64,000 nt of DNA. It comes from Cyclobacteriaceae bacterium (GTDB taxonomy: Bacteria > Bacteroidota > Bacteroidia > Cytophagales > Cyclobacteriaceae). The notes under the pieces were generated by a model, which saw only the letters and a list, made by a program, of their open reading frames with translations, was not told the origin of the DNA and made no database searches. The DNA is taken from the NCBI GenBank assembly GCA_019638285.1, contig JAHBUB010000009.1:62001-126000 (forward strand), in the 5' to 3' direction. Both the position numbers and the translations under genes were made by a program. Of the stretch, positions 44,019 to 52,504 are shown one piece after another (position 1 is the first letter of the stretch; every line of letters begins with the position of its first letter).

Positions 44019-45260
44019 ATGAGGGTATTCAAGTTTGGGGGCGCTTCTGTAAGAAATGCAGATGCCATTAGAAAAGTAGCAACAATAATTAAATCCTATA
44101 CCGATCAACCCTTGCTAGTGGTGGTATCAGCCATCGGCAAAACCACAAATGCGCTGGAACAACTGCTCAGTCTAAAGAATCAGCCTTTTGAAAAGGAACT
44201 GGATGAAATCATAAACTATCATTTTCAAATCGTTGATGGACTCTTTGGCCATCACCATGAATTAACACAAGAGCTCACTGGCATAAAATCACATATTAGT
44301 GCCTTACTGAAAAAGCATCTTTCAAACACAGATGAATTATACGATCAGATTGTCTCGCAGGGAGAAATCATTGCTACCCGAATTGTAAGCACTTATCTTA
44401 TTACAATCGGGTTACCCGCTTTATGGATTGATGCCAGAAAATATATTACCACCGACTCTACATTTCGAGAGGCGAAAGTAGATTGGGATCAGAGCATCAT
44501 TCAGATACAATCCCTGGCAGGTGTTTTAGATGAAAACATAATAGTCACCCAAGGATTTATCGGTTCGGCACAAGATGGGCTTACCACCACGCTCGGAAGA
44601 GAGGGTTCAGACTTTAGTGCGGCTATATTTGCCTCTTGTCTTCGGGCAGAATCAGTAACCATTTGGAAAGATGTACCAGGGGTGATGAGCGCAGACCCCA
44701 AGCGGCTCCCCACAGCCATCATATTTGAAGAATTGCCTTTTAAGGAAGCGGCTGAAATGACCTACTATGGCGCTACCGTCATCCACCCCAAGACCATCAA
44801 ACCGTTAGCCAATCGTAATATTCCTCTTTTCGTAAAAAGCTTTGATAATATTGATTTGCCGGGTACCCGAATTCATGAATGTAAGGTAAATGACCTCCCA
44901 CCTTTAATCGTTTTTAAGGATAATCAGTGTCTGATCTCATGCCAGGTTACAGATTATACTTTCATTGATGAGTCACAAATAGGTATTATTTTTAATGCAC
45001 TTTCAGCCCGTAGTTTAAAGGTGAATCTGATTCAAAATTCAGCCATTTCATTTTCCTTCTGCCTCGATTTTAAGGAAGAGAAAGTTCTGGCGCTCATTGA
45101 AGAACTTGGTAAAAACTTTGAAGTGTACTACAACACCGATCTCACTTTAATAACAATTAAAAATTACGATACAGAAACTTTTAATAAATACAAGGGTCAA
45201 AAAGATGTGGTGATCGAACAATCTTCCAGGTCCACATTACAAGTATTGATCAAATCATAG
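44019..45260 (+). CDS. lysC: Aspartate kinase (monofunctional)
   Basis: Phosphorylates aspartate, the first step toward lysine, threonine, methionine and diaminopimelate. 413 residues: an N-terminal kinase domain beginning FKFGGASVRN and carrying LVVVSAIGKTTNALE, GFIGSAQDGLTTTLGREGSD (ATP/substrate site) and DVPGVMSADP, then a C-terminal ACT-type region (about 305-413) that in the family senses lysine or threonine. It is not fused to homoserine dehydrogenase. It stands alone, convergent with the phosphatase gene and overlapping it by six bases. Confidence 0.92.
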   Translation: MRVFKFGGASVRNADAIRKVATIIKSYTDQPLLVVVSAIGKTTNALEQLLSLKNQPFEKELDEIINYHFQIVDGLFGHHHELTQELTGIKSHISALLKKHLSNTDELYDQIVSQGEIIATRIVSTYLITIGLPALWIDARKYITTDSTFREAKVDWDQSIIQIQSLAGVLDENIIVTQGFIGSAQDGLTTTLGREGSDFSAAIFASCLRAESVTIWKDVPGVMSADPKRLPTAIIFEELPFKEAAEMTYYGATVIHPKTIKPLANRNIPLFVKSFDNIDLPGTRIHECKVNDLPPLIVFKDNQCLISCQVTDYTFIDESQIGIIFNALSARSLKVNLIQNSAISFSFCLDFKEEKVLALIEELGKNFEVYYNTDLTLITIKNYDTETFNKYKGQKDVVIEQSSRSTLQVLIKS

Positions 45261-45725
45261 CAATCCCTTTGATTGTAAATGGATAATAAACCCATCTATT
45301 GATCTGTCCAAAATATCAAAAACCTCCTGGAAACCATCCTCATCACCATAATAGGGATCAGGCACTTCTTCCCCTTTATCAGCATCAAATTCCCTCATCA
45401 GCATCACTTTATTCTGCACAGATAGGTCTTCGGTAAGTTTGAGAATGTTATTAATATTAGAGTGATCCATTGCCAAAATAAAATCAAAATAATCAAGGTC
45501 ATCAATGCTTAATTGTCTTCCACGATGATCTAATATGACTCCATTTCTTTCAGCATTTCGTCTGGTCCTATCATCCGGCAAATCTCCAATATGGTAATTG
45601 GAAGTACCACAGGAATCTACCATTACGCTACTGCCTAAGTCCAACAATTTTAACTTATGCTTCAGGATTCCCTCAGCAAGTGGAGACCTACAGATATTGC
45701 CAAGGCAAACAAAAAGAATTTTCAT
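45255..45725 (-). CDS. Low-molecular-weight protein-tyrosine phosphatase
   Basis: 156 residues from the ATG at 45725; the frame extends 11 codons upstream to 45758 but the family starts MKILFVCLGN. The P-loop C-x5-R reads CLGNICRS with nucleophile Cys7 and Arg13. The general acid Asp lies in PDPYYGDEDG (about 117), which also has the double Tyr often seen in this group. Substrates may be protein tyrosine phosphates or, in exopolysaccharide loci, BY-kinases, none of which are visible here. It has a good promoter candidate at 45743-45772. Confidence 0.9.
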   Translation of the reverse strand: MKILFVCLGNICRSPLAEGILKHKLKLLDLGSSVMVDSCGTSNYHIGDLPDDRTRRNAERNGVILDHRGRQLSIDDLDYFDFILAMDHSNINNILKLTEDLSVQNKVMLMREFDADKGEEVPDPYYGDEDGFQEVFDILDRSIDGFIIHLQSKGLL

Positions 45726-45742
45726 TACACTAAGTTTTAGAG

Positions 45743-45772
45743 CAAATTTAAACTGCAAGTACGCTTACCAAA
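45743..45772 (-). promoter_or_regulatory. Promoter of the tyrosine phosphatase gene
   Basis: On the minus strand TTTGG (45772-45768) is followed 18 bases later by TAAATTTG (45750-45743), ending 17 bases before the ATG at 45725. This fits the Bacteroidota -33 / -7 pattern, with spacing as expected. Confidence 0.45.
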
Positions 45773-45883
45773 CTGGAATTTCTGGTATTCGTCACCGAAT
45801 AGCATTTATTTCCCTCTTTTGGTTGAGAAGCTGCACGCTATAGGCTTTTCTGTTTTAAACAAGCCTGAATTTAAAGTATTCCG

Positions 45884-45891
45884 TAATTTTG
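45884..45891 (+). promoter_or_regulatory. Candidate -7 box for the enoyl-CoA hydratase gene
   Basis: TAATTTTG, a perfect match, 22 bases before the ATG at 45914. No convincing -33 element is seen. Confidence 0.3.
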
Positions 45892-45913
45892 GAGGCAATT
45901 AACAAATTTTACT

Positions 45914-46687
45914 ATGGAACTAATTAAAGTAACCGAACAACATGAGCCCAATGTTGCACTTATAGAACTTAACAGGCCAAAAGAATTAAATGCGTTGAAT
46001 CCGCAACTAATGCAAGAAATGCGAGATGCGTTATTAGAACTTGATAAAAATGACAATGTGAGAGTCATAGTCATTACAGGCAATGAAAAAGCATTTGCAG
46101 CCGGGGCTGACATCAAGCAAATGGCCGATAAAAGTGCCATTGACATGTTGTTGCTTGATCAGTTTAGTACCTGGGACCAAATAAGAAAAACCAAAAAGCC
46201 CATCATTGCAGCGGTTTCCGGTTTTGCTTTGGGAGGTGGATGTGAGTTAGCCATGACTTGTGATATGATTATTGCCTCTGAAACCGCAAAGTTTGGGCAA
46301 CCGGAAATAAAACTTGGGGTAATCCCAGGTGCAGGAGGAACACAAAGACTTACGAAAGCTGTGGGGAAAGCCAAGGCCATGGAATTAATCTTAACGGGGC
46401 GATTCATCTCAGCAGAAGAAGCTCATTTTTACGGACTTGTCAATATAGTGGTTCCTATTGAAATGTATTTGAAGGAAGCGCTTCAACTGGCAAAGGAGAT
46501 TGCTCAAATGTCTCCCATTGCAGTACAGTTAGGCAAAGAAGCCATCAATCGTTCTTTTGAAACTCAACTGGACGAAGGACTGGCTTTTGAGCGAAAAAAT
46601 TTCTACATGACCTTTGCCTCAGAAGATCAGAAGGAGGGAATGAGTGCTTTTATTGAAAAAAGGGCTCCGAAATTTGAGGGTAAATAA
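45914..46687 (+). CDS. Enoyl-CoA hydratase/isomerase (crotonase family)
   Basis: Hydrates enoyl-CoA in fatty-acid or amino-acid breakdown. 257 residues. The oxyanion-hole segment KAFAAGADIKQM lies at about 59-70 and GFALGGGCELAM at 103-114. The two catalytic Glu are Glu111 and Glu131 (FGQPEIKLG), both present, so true hydratase activity is likely. It is not in an operon with other beta-oxidation genes. A strong terminator directly follows. Confidence 0.9.
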   Translation: MELIKVTEQHEPNVALIELNRPKELNALNPQLMQEMRDALLELDKNDNVRVIVITGNEKAFAAGADIKQMADKSAIDMLLLDQFSTWDQIRKTKKPIIAAVSGFALGGGCELAMTCDMIIASETAKFGQPEIKLGVIPGAGGTQRLTKAVGKAKAMELILTGRFISAEEAHFYGLVNIVVPIEMYLKEALQLAKEIAQMSPIAVQLGKEAINRSFETQLDEGLAFERKNFYMTFASEDQKEGMSAFIEKRAPKFEGK

Positions 46688-46688
46688 A

Positions 46689-46712
46689 AAAAGGCTGCAC
46701 CCGCAGCCTTTT
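46689..46712. terminator. Bidirectional terminator between the hydratase and outer-membrane protein genes
   Basis: AAAAGGCTGC (46689-46698) pairs perfectly with GCAGCCTTTT (46703-46712) around a four-base loop. T-runs on both strands let it serve the hydratase gene (plus) and the gene ending at 46735 (minus). Confidence 0.9.
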
Positions 46713-46734
46713 CTCTTTTCACATTAATGTTCTT

Positions 46735-47760
46735 CTACCTCACGTTAATACCAATTCCCGCTGTTAATGCTTTGTACTTTTGCAAAGTGTAATCCGCATG
46801 GAATGTGAGAACAGCAAGTTTTAATCGCATCCCGGCTGTGGCGCGCATTCCTGAGGCTGCAAAACTTAAATCCACCGGATCTTTTACTGAAGTTCCTCCG
46901 ACATCATAAGTTCCTTGCATTGCCAAACTAGACTTAGCAATATTGTAACCCACTCCTCCATAAAAAGTGATCACAGAAAGCTTTTTTGAAATCAATCCCT
47001 GGATGGTGGTAGCTTTCACTTCAAAAATACCTCTTTGGTCGGGATTTGCTGTCGCATCCAGTTGAACATCCAACTTCATTTGGGTATAGCCAACTAATGC
47101 AGACAAATCAAATGGAAGGTTTTTAATCCCCGGGATGTATTGTTTTATATCGTGCATCACTCCGATTCCAAACAAATTAAATGTACCATTATCCCCTACA
47201 TCTGTTTTTGGTACAAGTCTAAGCTTAACATCGGTTCCCTTAGGCAAACCAAATCCCAATTGAACCATCGCTGCAGGCATCTTATTTTTTAAGAATTTAA
47301 CATCTGATCCCAGCTCAAGTCCCCCCGGGCCTTGAAAGTCATCTGTTGTGTTACCCATTGAAAGTGGATCATTGGGAGAAAATGTGGGCGGTGTGTCGGG
47401 GCCTAAAATAGTGGGGATATTACCATCACTTTTGGGATCACCGAACTCATCTACCAATACTATTTTGGTCAAGCCCAGTTTATTGGCATCAAACATTTGA
47501 TCAGATGATGGAACTGTCATCAGGCTACCTGTAAATGTCAAATCTATTCCAGCAATTTTATGTGGTTTTGCAGTGTTGTACCAACCTTGGTTCATACCCA
47601 AACTGAATGCCTTAATGGCGGGCGCTATATAGGCCCCAATAAGCTTCTCCCCATCCTCTACACTCTCCCCAAGGAATTTATCGATATCATCCTGGGCTTT
47701 TGCCTGAAATACGAAGGTAAGCGGTATAACAATTAGTAATAGGGTACGTAGTTTGTTCAT
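46735..47760 (-). CDS. Outer-membrane beta-barrel protein, DUF6588-like
   Basis: 341 residues with a signal peptide ending AKA (about 22). The mature protein begins with a DDIDKFLGESVEDGEKLIGAY helix and continues as a long series of amphipathic strands ('PFDLSALVGYTQMKLDVQLD', 'LSVITFYGGVGYNIAKSSLA', 'GMRLKLAVLTFHADYTLQKY'), as in porin-like barrels. I recall the DUF6588 family for this type, but the family name is uncertain and the function is unknown. It is a single gene with AT-rich tandem repeats upstream. Confidence 0.75.
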   Translation of the reverse strand: MNKLRTLLLIVIPLTFVFQAKAQDDIDKFLGESVEDGEKLIGAYIAPAIKAFSLGMNQGWYNTAKPHKIAGIDLTFTGSLMTVPSSDQMFDANKLGLTKIVLVDEFGDPKSDGNIPTILGPDTPPTFSPNDPLSMGNTTDDFQGPGGLELGSDVKFLKNKMPAAMVQLGFGLPKGTDVKLRLVPKTDVGDNGTFNLFGIGVMHDIKQYIPGIKNLPFDLSALVGYTQMKLDVQLDATANPDQRGIFEVKATTIQGLISKKLSVITFYGGVGYNIAKSSLAMQGTYDVGGTSVKDPVDLSFAASGMRATAGMRLKLAVLTFHADYTLQKYKALTAGIGINVR

Positions 47761-47788
47761 AGTTGTTCTTTTAATTAATCAATTCTAA

Positions 47789-47812
47789 TAAAATACTAAA
47801 ATACTAAAATAT
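47789..47812. repeat. Three tandem copies of an 8-base AT-rich unit
   Basis: TAAAATAC, TAAAATAC and TAAAATAT in direct tandem, 29 bases before the minus-strand ATG at 47760. They lie in its promoter region, and repeat-number change could alter expression. Confidence 0.5.
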
Positions 47813-47863
47813 TGTTTAGACACATCCAATGTGGCTAATTTCCACTGCCCAATGTTTTAAGAT

Positions 47864-47871
47864 TATATTTG
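47864..47871 (+). promoter_or_regulatory. Candidate -7 box for the waaA-rsgA unit
   Basis: TATATTTG, a perfect TAnnTTTG match, 26 bases before the TTG start at 47898. Confidence 0.35.
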
Positions 47872-47897
47872 CTCCAACTTATTATTACTAAGTCATT

Positions 47898-49136
47898 TTG
47901 TATTCATTAGGAATCCATCTCTTTGCCGGACTTGCACGGATTGCTGCATTGTTTAATGCCAAATCAAAGGCTTTTGTAAACGGTAGAAGCAAAATATTTT
48001 CAAATCTAAAAAAAGCACTTAAGAATGAGCAATCCCCCATTGCATGGGTACATTGCGCCTCCCTGGGAGAATTTGAACAGGGTAGGCCCGTGATTGAGCA
48101 ATTCAGAAAAGAGTTTCCATCATTTAAAATTCTTCTTACCTTTTTTTCTCCTTCTGGCTATGAAGTGAGAAAGGACTATCCTCAGGCCGACTATACATTC
48201 TACCTGCCCTGGGATACCACCACTAACGCAAGGAGATTTGTTGAGATCGCAAGGCCACAAATCGCATTTTTTATTAAGTATGAATTCTGGCGTAACTATA
48301 CATTGACTTTAAGTCGAAAAAACATTCCAATACTTTCCGTCTCTTCTATCTTCCGAGAAAACCAGATATTTTTTAAGATTTATGGCGGATGGTTTCGATC
48401 CATACTTAAAAAGTTTGATCATTTCTTTGTGCAAAATGAAAAGTCCAATCAATTACTTAAATCTATCGGGATAAAAAATATTACTATTGTTGGAGACACT
48501 CGCTTTGATAGAGTAAACGAAGTAGTAAGAAATGCTAAAGAAATTCAAATCGCCAAAGAATTCAAGGGAAATAACAATATCATTGTCGTTGGTAGTTGTT
48601 GGTCAGAAGATTTAGAACTTTTGGCTCCTCACATCAATGGCAGTGCAGGAAAATTAAAGTTTATTATTGCACCCCATGAGATAAAAGAATCCATTCTGAC
48701 TGAAATAGAAACATCTTTAAATGTTAAAACAATTCGGTACTCGAAGGCAGGTCAAAATTTAAACGAACTTGATGTATTGATTATTGATAACGTGGGTATG
48801 CTTTCAAGTCTATACCAGTATGGAGAATTTGCATTTGTAGGCGGAGGGTTTGGAAAAGGGCTTCACAATATTCTCGAAGCAGCCTGTTATGGAATCCCCA
48901 TATTTTTTGGAAATAAAAATTATAAGAAGTTTCAGGAAGCAACAGATCTTATTATGCGTGGAGGGGCCTTTGAGGTAAGTGATTATGCCGACTTCAAATC
49001 TAAGTATGAATTATTAATTAGCAGACCAGAAAATTATCAGCTTGCCTGTGAGGTAACCAAATCTTATATAGTCGAAAACATTGGTGCTACACAAAAAGTA
49101 ATTGACCATTGCCACACCTTACTGGATAAATCATGA
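47898..49136 (+). CDS. waaA: 3-Deoxy-D-manno-octulosonic acid (Kdo) transferase
   Basis: Adds Kdo to lipid A at the inner membrane. 412 residues of the GT30 family: an N-terminal membrane-associated segment (YSLGIHLFAGLARIAALF), the GT30 domain with WVHCASLGEFEQGRPVIE and 'TFFSPSGYEVRK' (about 47-92), and a C-terminal GT-B half with VVGSCWSEDLELLAPH and 'GGGFGKGLHNILEAACYGIP'. The start must be TTG at 47898, because the only in-frame codons between it and the upstream TAA (47889-47891) are GTC and ATT. Its TGA overlaps the rsgA ATG (ATGA). Confidence 0.9.
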   Translation: MYSLGIHLFAGLARIAALFNAKSKAFVNGRSKIFSNLKKALKNEQSPIAWVHCASLGEFEQGRPVIEQFRKEFPSFKILLTFFSPSGYEVRKDYPQADYTFYLPWDTTTNARRFVEIARPQIAFFIKYEFWRNYTLTLSRKNIPILSVSSIFRENQIFFKIYGGWFRSILKKFDHFFVQNEKSNQLLKSIGIKNITIVGDTRFDRVNEVVRNAKEIQIAKEFKGNNNIIVVGSCWSEDLELLAPHINGSAGKLKFIIAPHEIKESILTEIETSLNVKTIRYSKAGQNLNELDVLIIDNVGMLSSLYQYGEFAFVGGGFGKGLHNILEAACYGIPIFFGNKNYKKFQEATDLIMRGGAFEVSDYADFKSKYELLISRPENYQLACEVTKSYIVENIGATQKVIDHCHTLLDKS

Positions 49137-50050
49137 AAGGGCGCATAATGAGATCTACCGGACTGTGGTATAAGGTATTGGGAGAAGATTCAAACATCTA
49201 CACCTGCCGCGCACGGGGCAAATTTCGTTTGGATGAAATCAAAGAATCAAACCCGATTGCGGTGGGCGATTTTGTAATATTTGATCATGACCAAAAAGAA
49301 GGTCACATCACAGAGCTACTTCCACGCGAAAATTTAGTCGAGCGAAAATCGGTAAAAAAGACCGGACACAGTCATGTATTGGCAGCCAACGTGGATCAAG
49401 CCATGCTTATTGTGACCCCCAAGCAACCTCGCACTTCATTGGGTTTTATTGATCGATTTCTCGTCTCATCTGAAGCTTATCGAATTCCACAGATTATTAT
49501 ATTTAATAAAAAAGATACCCTAAGCGAAGACGAACTTAAAGATCAGAATGACCTAATTCGTCTGTACTCAACATTGGGTGTAATCACAAAATCCATTTCA
49601 GCCCGGGATGATAAAAATCTTGAAGAAGTTCAATCCATTCTTCAAGGAAAAACAACGCTGGTCGCAGGCCATTCAGGTGTGGGTAAGAGTACGATTCTAA
49701 ACAGATTGTCAGGCGCGATTTTTCAATCTGTAAATGAAATCTCTGATTATTCAGAAAAGGGAACACACACTACTACCTTTGCTGAAATGTTTCAAGTCAA
49801 TTCATCCACATTTGTGATTGATACTCCTGGCGTAAAAGAATGGGGCCTCATGGATATGAGTAGCCAGGAAATTTCAGATTATTTTCCGGAAATGAGGGAC
49901 AGAAGACTCCATTGTAAATATGGATCTCGATGCCTTCATCTTACTGAACCCGATTGTGCAATCCTTGCCGCAATAGAGAGCGGTGAAATTGCTTTATGCC
50001 GTTATCAAAGCTATGTAAGCATGGTCGCTGGCGATGACAATAGAAGATAA
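49133..50050 (+). CDS. rsgA: Small-subunit ribosome-biogenesis GTPase RsgA
   Basis: Circularly permuted GTPase that checks late 30S assembly. 305 residues: an OB-fold (about 1-75), then G4 NKKD (about 124), G5-like SARDD, G1 GHSGVGKST (about 176), G3 DTPGVKEWG, and a C-terminal zinc domain with Cys-x-Tyr-x3-Cys-x-His and a further Cys (CKYGSRCLHLTEPDC). All are present. Translation is coupled to waaA by ATGA. The stop abuts the convergent glycosyltransferase stop. Confidence 0.94.
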   Translation: MKGRIMRSTGLWYKVLGEDSNIYTCRARGKFRLDEIKESNPIAVGDFVIFDHDQKEGHITELLPRENLVERKSVKKTGHSHVLAANVDQAMLIVTPKQPRTSLGFIDRFLVSSEAYRIPQIIIFNKKDTLSEDELKDQNDLIRLYSTLGVITKSISARDDKNLEEVQSILQGKTTLVAGHSGVGKSTILNRLSGAIFQSVNEISDYSEKGTHTTTFAEMFQVNSSTFVIDTPGVKEWGLMDMSSQEISDYFPEMRDRRLHCKYGSRCLHLTEPDCAILAAIESGEIALCRYQSYVSMVAGDDNRR

Positions 50051-50902
50051 TTACACCTTAATACTTTTTAGTAATTTGAAATAGTCAACCGCCAACCTCA
50101 AGTCAAATAATTTCAAGCAAACTTTAATTTCATAACGAATACGGCCAATGAGCGCTTGCCTTTCCTCCTGTGTTTCATTCAGTTCGTTGATCTTTTTACA
50201 TACCGCAAAGGTTGACCTCAGCTGTTCAGATCCTCTCACAAATTGTCGGCTTTTCATGGAAGAATCCAATACTCTTCGCTTCACCAATGGCTGAGGGATA
50301 TATAAATACTTAAAAAGTCTGGATGAACGAACCCAAAAATCAAAATCTTCATAGGCCAATTTTTCATCGTAACCATTTAAAGTCTCCAATACCTTCCTCC
50401 TAATCAGCATCGTAGGGCCTGAAATAAAATACCGTGCGATAATATCTCTGTAAATATTACCCTGAGGGATTTTGTCACTTGAATAGTGGTCTGAGTGGAG
50501 ACCAAGAAAATCCCCCTGGGAATCAATCAATTCAGCATCCGAAAACTGAACACCAAAATCTTCACCAACTGCCTCCAGGGCTTCTACCCCTGCCTCAATT
50601 CGATGAGGAAGTAAAACATCATCCGCTGCCAAATCTATTACATAAGCACCACTGCTATGCTCAAATCCTCTATTGAATGCGGCACAGTTTCCTATGTTTT
50701 TTTTTAATTGAATAAATTTTATGTGACTCTGATTTTTCAATAAGGCACTTATCACTTCCACACTATTATCTGTACTCGCGTCATCCACAACGATCAGCTC
50801 CACTGCAGGATGGGTTTGGTGAATGACAGATAAAATCGCCTCATTTATATAACGCGCATGGTTGTAACACAAACATATTACAGACACCAATGGAGATGCC
50901 AT
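50051..50902 (-). CDS. Glycosyltransferase family 2
   Basis: 283 residues of GT-A fold. It opens with SVICLCYNHARYINEAILSV, then VVDDASTDNSVEV (nucleotide-sugar site), FNRGFEHSSGAYVIDLAADD (DxD-like ADD for metal) and 'ISGPTMLIRRKVLETLNGYDE', with Glu/Asp (YEDFDFWVRSSR) as the likely base. There is no membrane segment. The acceptor and donor are unknown, with surface-polysaccharide decoration likely. Its ATG overlaps the TAA of the upstream GNAT gene by one base (TAATG), so it is the third gene of a minus-strand operon. Confidence 0.88.
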   Translation of the reverse strand: MASPLVSVICLCYNHARYINEAILSVIHQTHPAVELIVVDDASTDNSVEVISALLKNQSHIKFIQLKKNIGNCAAFNRGFEHSSGAYVIDLAADDVLLPHRIEAGVEALEAVGEDFGVQFSDAELIDSQGDFLGLHSDHYSSDKIPQGNIYRDIIARYFISGPTMLIRRKVLETLNGYDEKLAYEDFDFWVRSSRLFKYLYIPQPLVKRRVLDSSMKSRQFVRGSEQLRSTFAVCKKINELNETQEERQALIGRIRYEIKVCLKLFDLRLAVDYFKLLKSIKV

Positions 50903-51873
50903 TACACAATAGTTTTTTCAAATGTTAACTTCATGGAAGGGATTGCACCCAGACGAAGCTTAAAATCAATTAGTGGAAAATTTGGCTTTCCATCCCATGC
51001 AGAGGTTCCTAAGTCAAGTATTTCAGTGTGGTGCTTACTGCACCAACCATATATTTTATCAATAAGAAAAACTACAGGACTCAGGGAATCAGAAGATTTA
51101 CTATGTGCTGAATAAAAATTGTATAAAATATTTTTTTTCACCCTTATAGCTATCGATGCTGCCACCAAATCACCATCATGATAAACTCCAAATAAAATAA
51201 AGTAGTCTTCTGATTTTCTAACAGTGTTATAAAGTTCCTTATAAGTCATACTTAGGCTTTGATTCCTTTCCTCACGACAAGTCAATATGAAATTATAGAT
51301 TTCATTAAGTTGATCCATTGGAATTATTTTGAATTTTAAATTCGCTTTTATTCCTTGATTTAATTTTCTCTTCTCCCAGCTGTCAAGCAAATCAAAAAAT
51401 GGAGCTTTTGATATTTGGAGGCAGGCACCCAGTTCGGCATTGCTAATTTGGTATTGATGATTAAAAAGTAAAACGGTTAAAATATTATGTTGACTAACAT
51501 TAAACTGTTCAGGAGGACACTTGATAATAATTTTTTTTGTTCCATGCTTAATTAGTTTCTCTTCAATAAATCTTATGAACTCAAATAATTGGGAGGGTGT
51601 AACGGTTACTGATATTCCAAATGATCCAAAGGGTGCGTGAGCAGGGCTCAATGCAATGAACTTCTCCAAACAAAAATGGATAGATGCCACAACAAACCTC
51701 TTGTCCTTTCTCAATAAATGGAAAGAATGCCATCCACTAGAGGACTGTAACTTCCTGTGTGCCTTTGAATTGAAAAGAGACTCATCAAAATCAATTTTGA
51801 ATCCAACCGGAATAATCCCTTCAAGCATTTGAAAATTACTCCGCTCACTTTCCTTATCATTCTCAATCATCAT
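50902..51873 (-). CDS. GNAT/FemAB-like acyltransferase
   Basis: 323 residues with two GNAT-like halves. The C-terminal half (about 180-310) has 'FILTCREERNQSLSMTYKEL', 'ILFGVYHDGDLVAASIAIRV', 'SLSPVVFLIDKIYGWCSKHH' and 'LDLGTSAWDG', a pattern seen in FemAB/GNAT proteins linked to polysaccharide or peptidoglycan aminoacylation. No motif clearly identifies the acyl donor. It is embedded between a hotdog-fold protein and a GT2, which suggests acylation of a surface glycan (inference). The start could be the second Met (51870). Confidence 0.72.
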   Translation of the reverse strand: MMIENDKESERSNFQMLEGIIPVGFKIDFDESLFNSKAHRKLQSSSGWHSFHLLRKDKRFVVASIHFCLEKFIALSPAHAPFGSFGISVTVTPSQLFEFIRFIEEKLIKHGTKKIIIKCPPEQFNVSQHNILTVLLFNHQYQISNAELGACLQISKAPFFDLLDSWEKRKLNQGIKANLKFKIIPMDQLNEIYNFILTCREERNQSLSMTYKELYNTVRKSEDYFILFGVYHDGDLVAASIAIRVKKNILYNFYSAHSKSSDSLSPVVFLIDKIYGWCSKHHTEILDLGTSAWDGKPNFPLIDFKLRLGAIPSMKLTFEKTIV

Positions 51874-51875
51874 GC

Positions 51876-52391
51876 TTATGCCGCCACTTTAGTCTTCACT
51901 TTATCCCAATTCTTAATTTGCCAATGCACCAATCCTGTGGTGAGGTGATTCCCATCTTTGTCATGAATTTTCACTTCACAGATTACAACCACCGCCTCTG
52001 CACTGTCTAATGGATAGTAAATCTCGTTATTGAGCCACTCCTCACTGATACTAAATTCTGCATAAGCATCCATCTTACCTTGATAGTGATAGTTCATTTC
52101 CAATTTTTGCATGATGAGTCTGTATTTCTTTGCATCTAGTTTGGTAATCAACAAAAAACCTGTTGTAAATTCCGAAATAGTAGCCAATGCGCATGCATGC
52201 AGTCCTCTGATGTGATTAAAATTACTTTTTCTGTAAGGTATCCCTGTTTTTAAATAATAATCCCCAATCTCCATCACATGAAAGCCATGGGGCTTGTTGA
52301 AGGGAATCATCCTATCCAATGAGAAATTAAGAAGCCTTCTATAAAAAGATGACTTTTTTGCTTTTTCAAGTATCTTGGCGGTGTCAAACAT
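51876..52391 (-). CDS. DUF4442 hotdog-fold protein
   Basis: 171 residues resembling DUF4442, a thioesterase-like hotdog family. Visible features: 'RMIPFNKPHGFHVMEIGDYY', 'NHIRGLHACALATISEFTTG' (the central helix, where the hotdog active site lies), and a C-terminal strand series ending 'HLTTGLVHWQIKNW'. An acyl-CoA thioesterase activity is possible, but no catalytic residue can be named with certainty. It is the first gene of the DUF4442-GNAT-GT2 operon (two-base gap to the GNAT gene). The gap to the divergent gene (52392-52504) has nothing recognisable. Confidence 0.75.
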   Translation of the reverse strand: MFDTAKILEKAKKSSFYRRLLNFSLDRMIPFNKPHGFHVMEIGDYYLKTGIPYRKSNFNHIRGLHACALATISEFTTGFLLITKLDAKKYRLIMQKLEMNYHYQGKMDAYAEFSISEEWLNNEIYYPLDSAEAVVVICEVKIHDKDGNHLTTGLVHWQIKNWDKVKTKVAA

Positions 52392-52504
52392 ATTTGAATT
52401 TTTAGTAAGTTATGAATTGTGGCCTCAGTGCGCAAAACACAAATAATGATTATCATTGATGATTTTATGCATCAAAGGAAAAAACTTTTTATAATAATTA
52501 ACAC

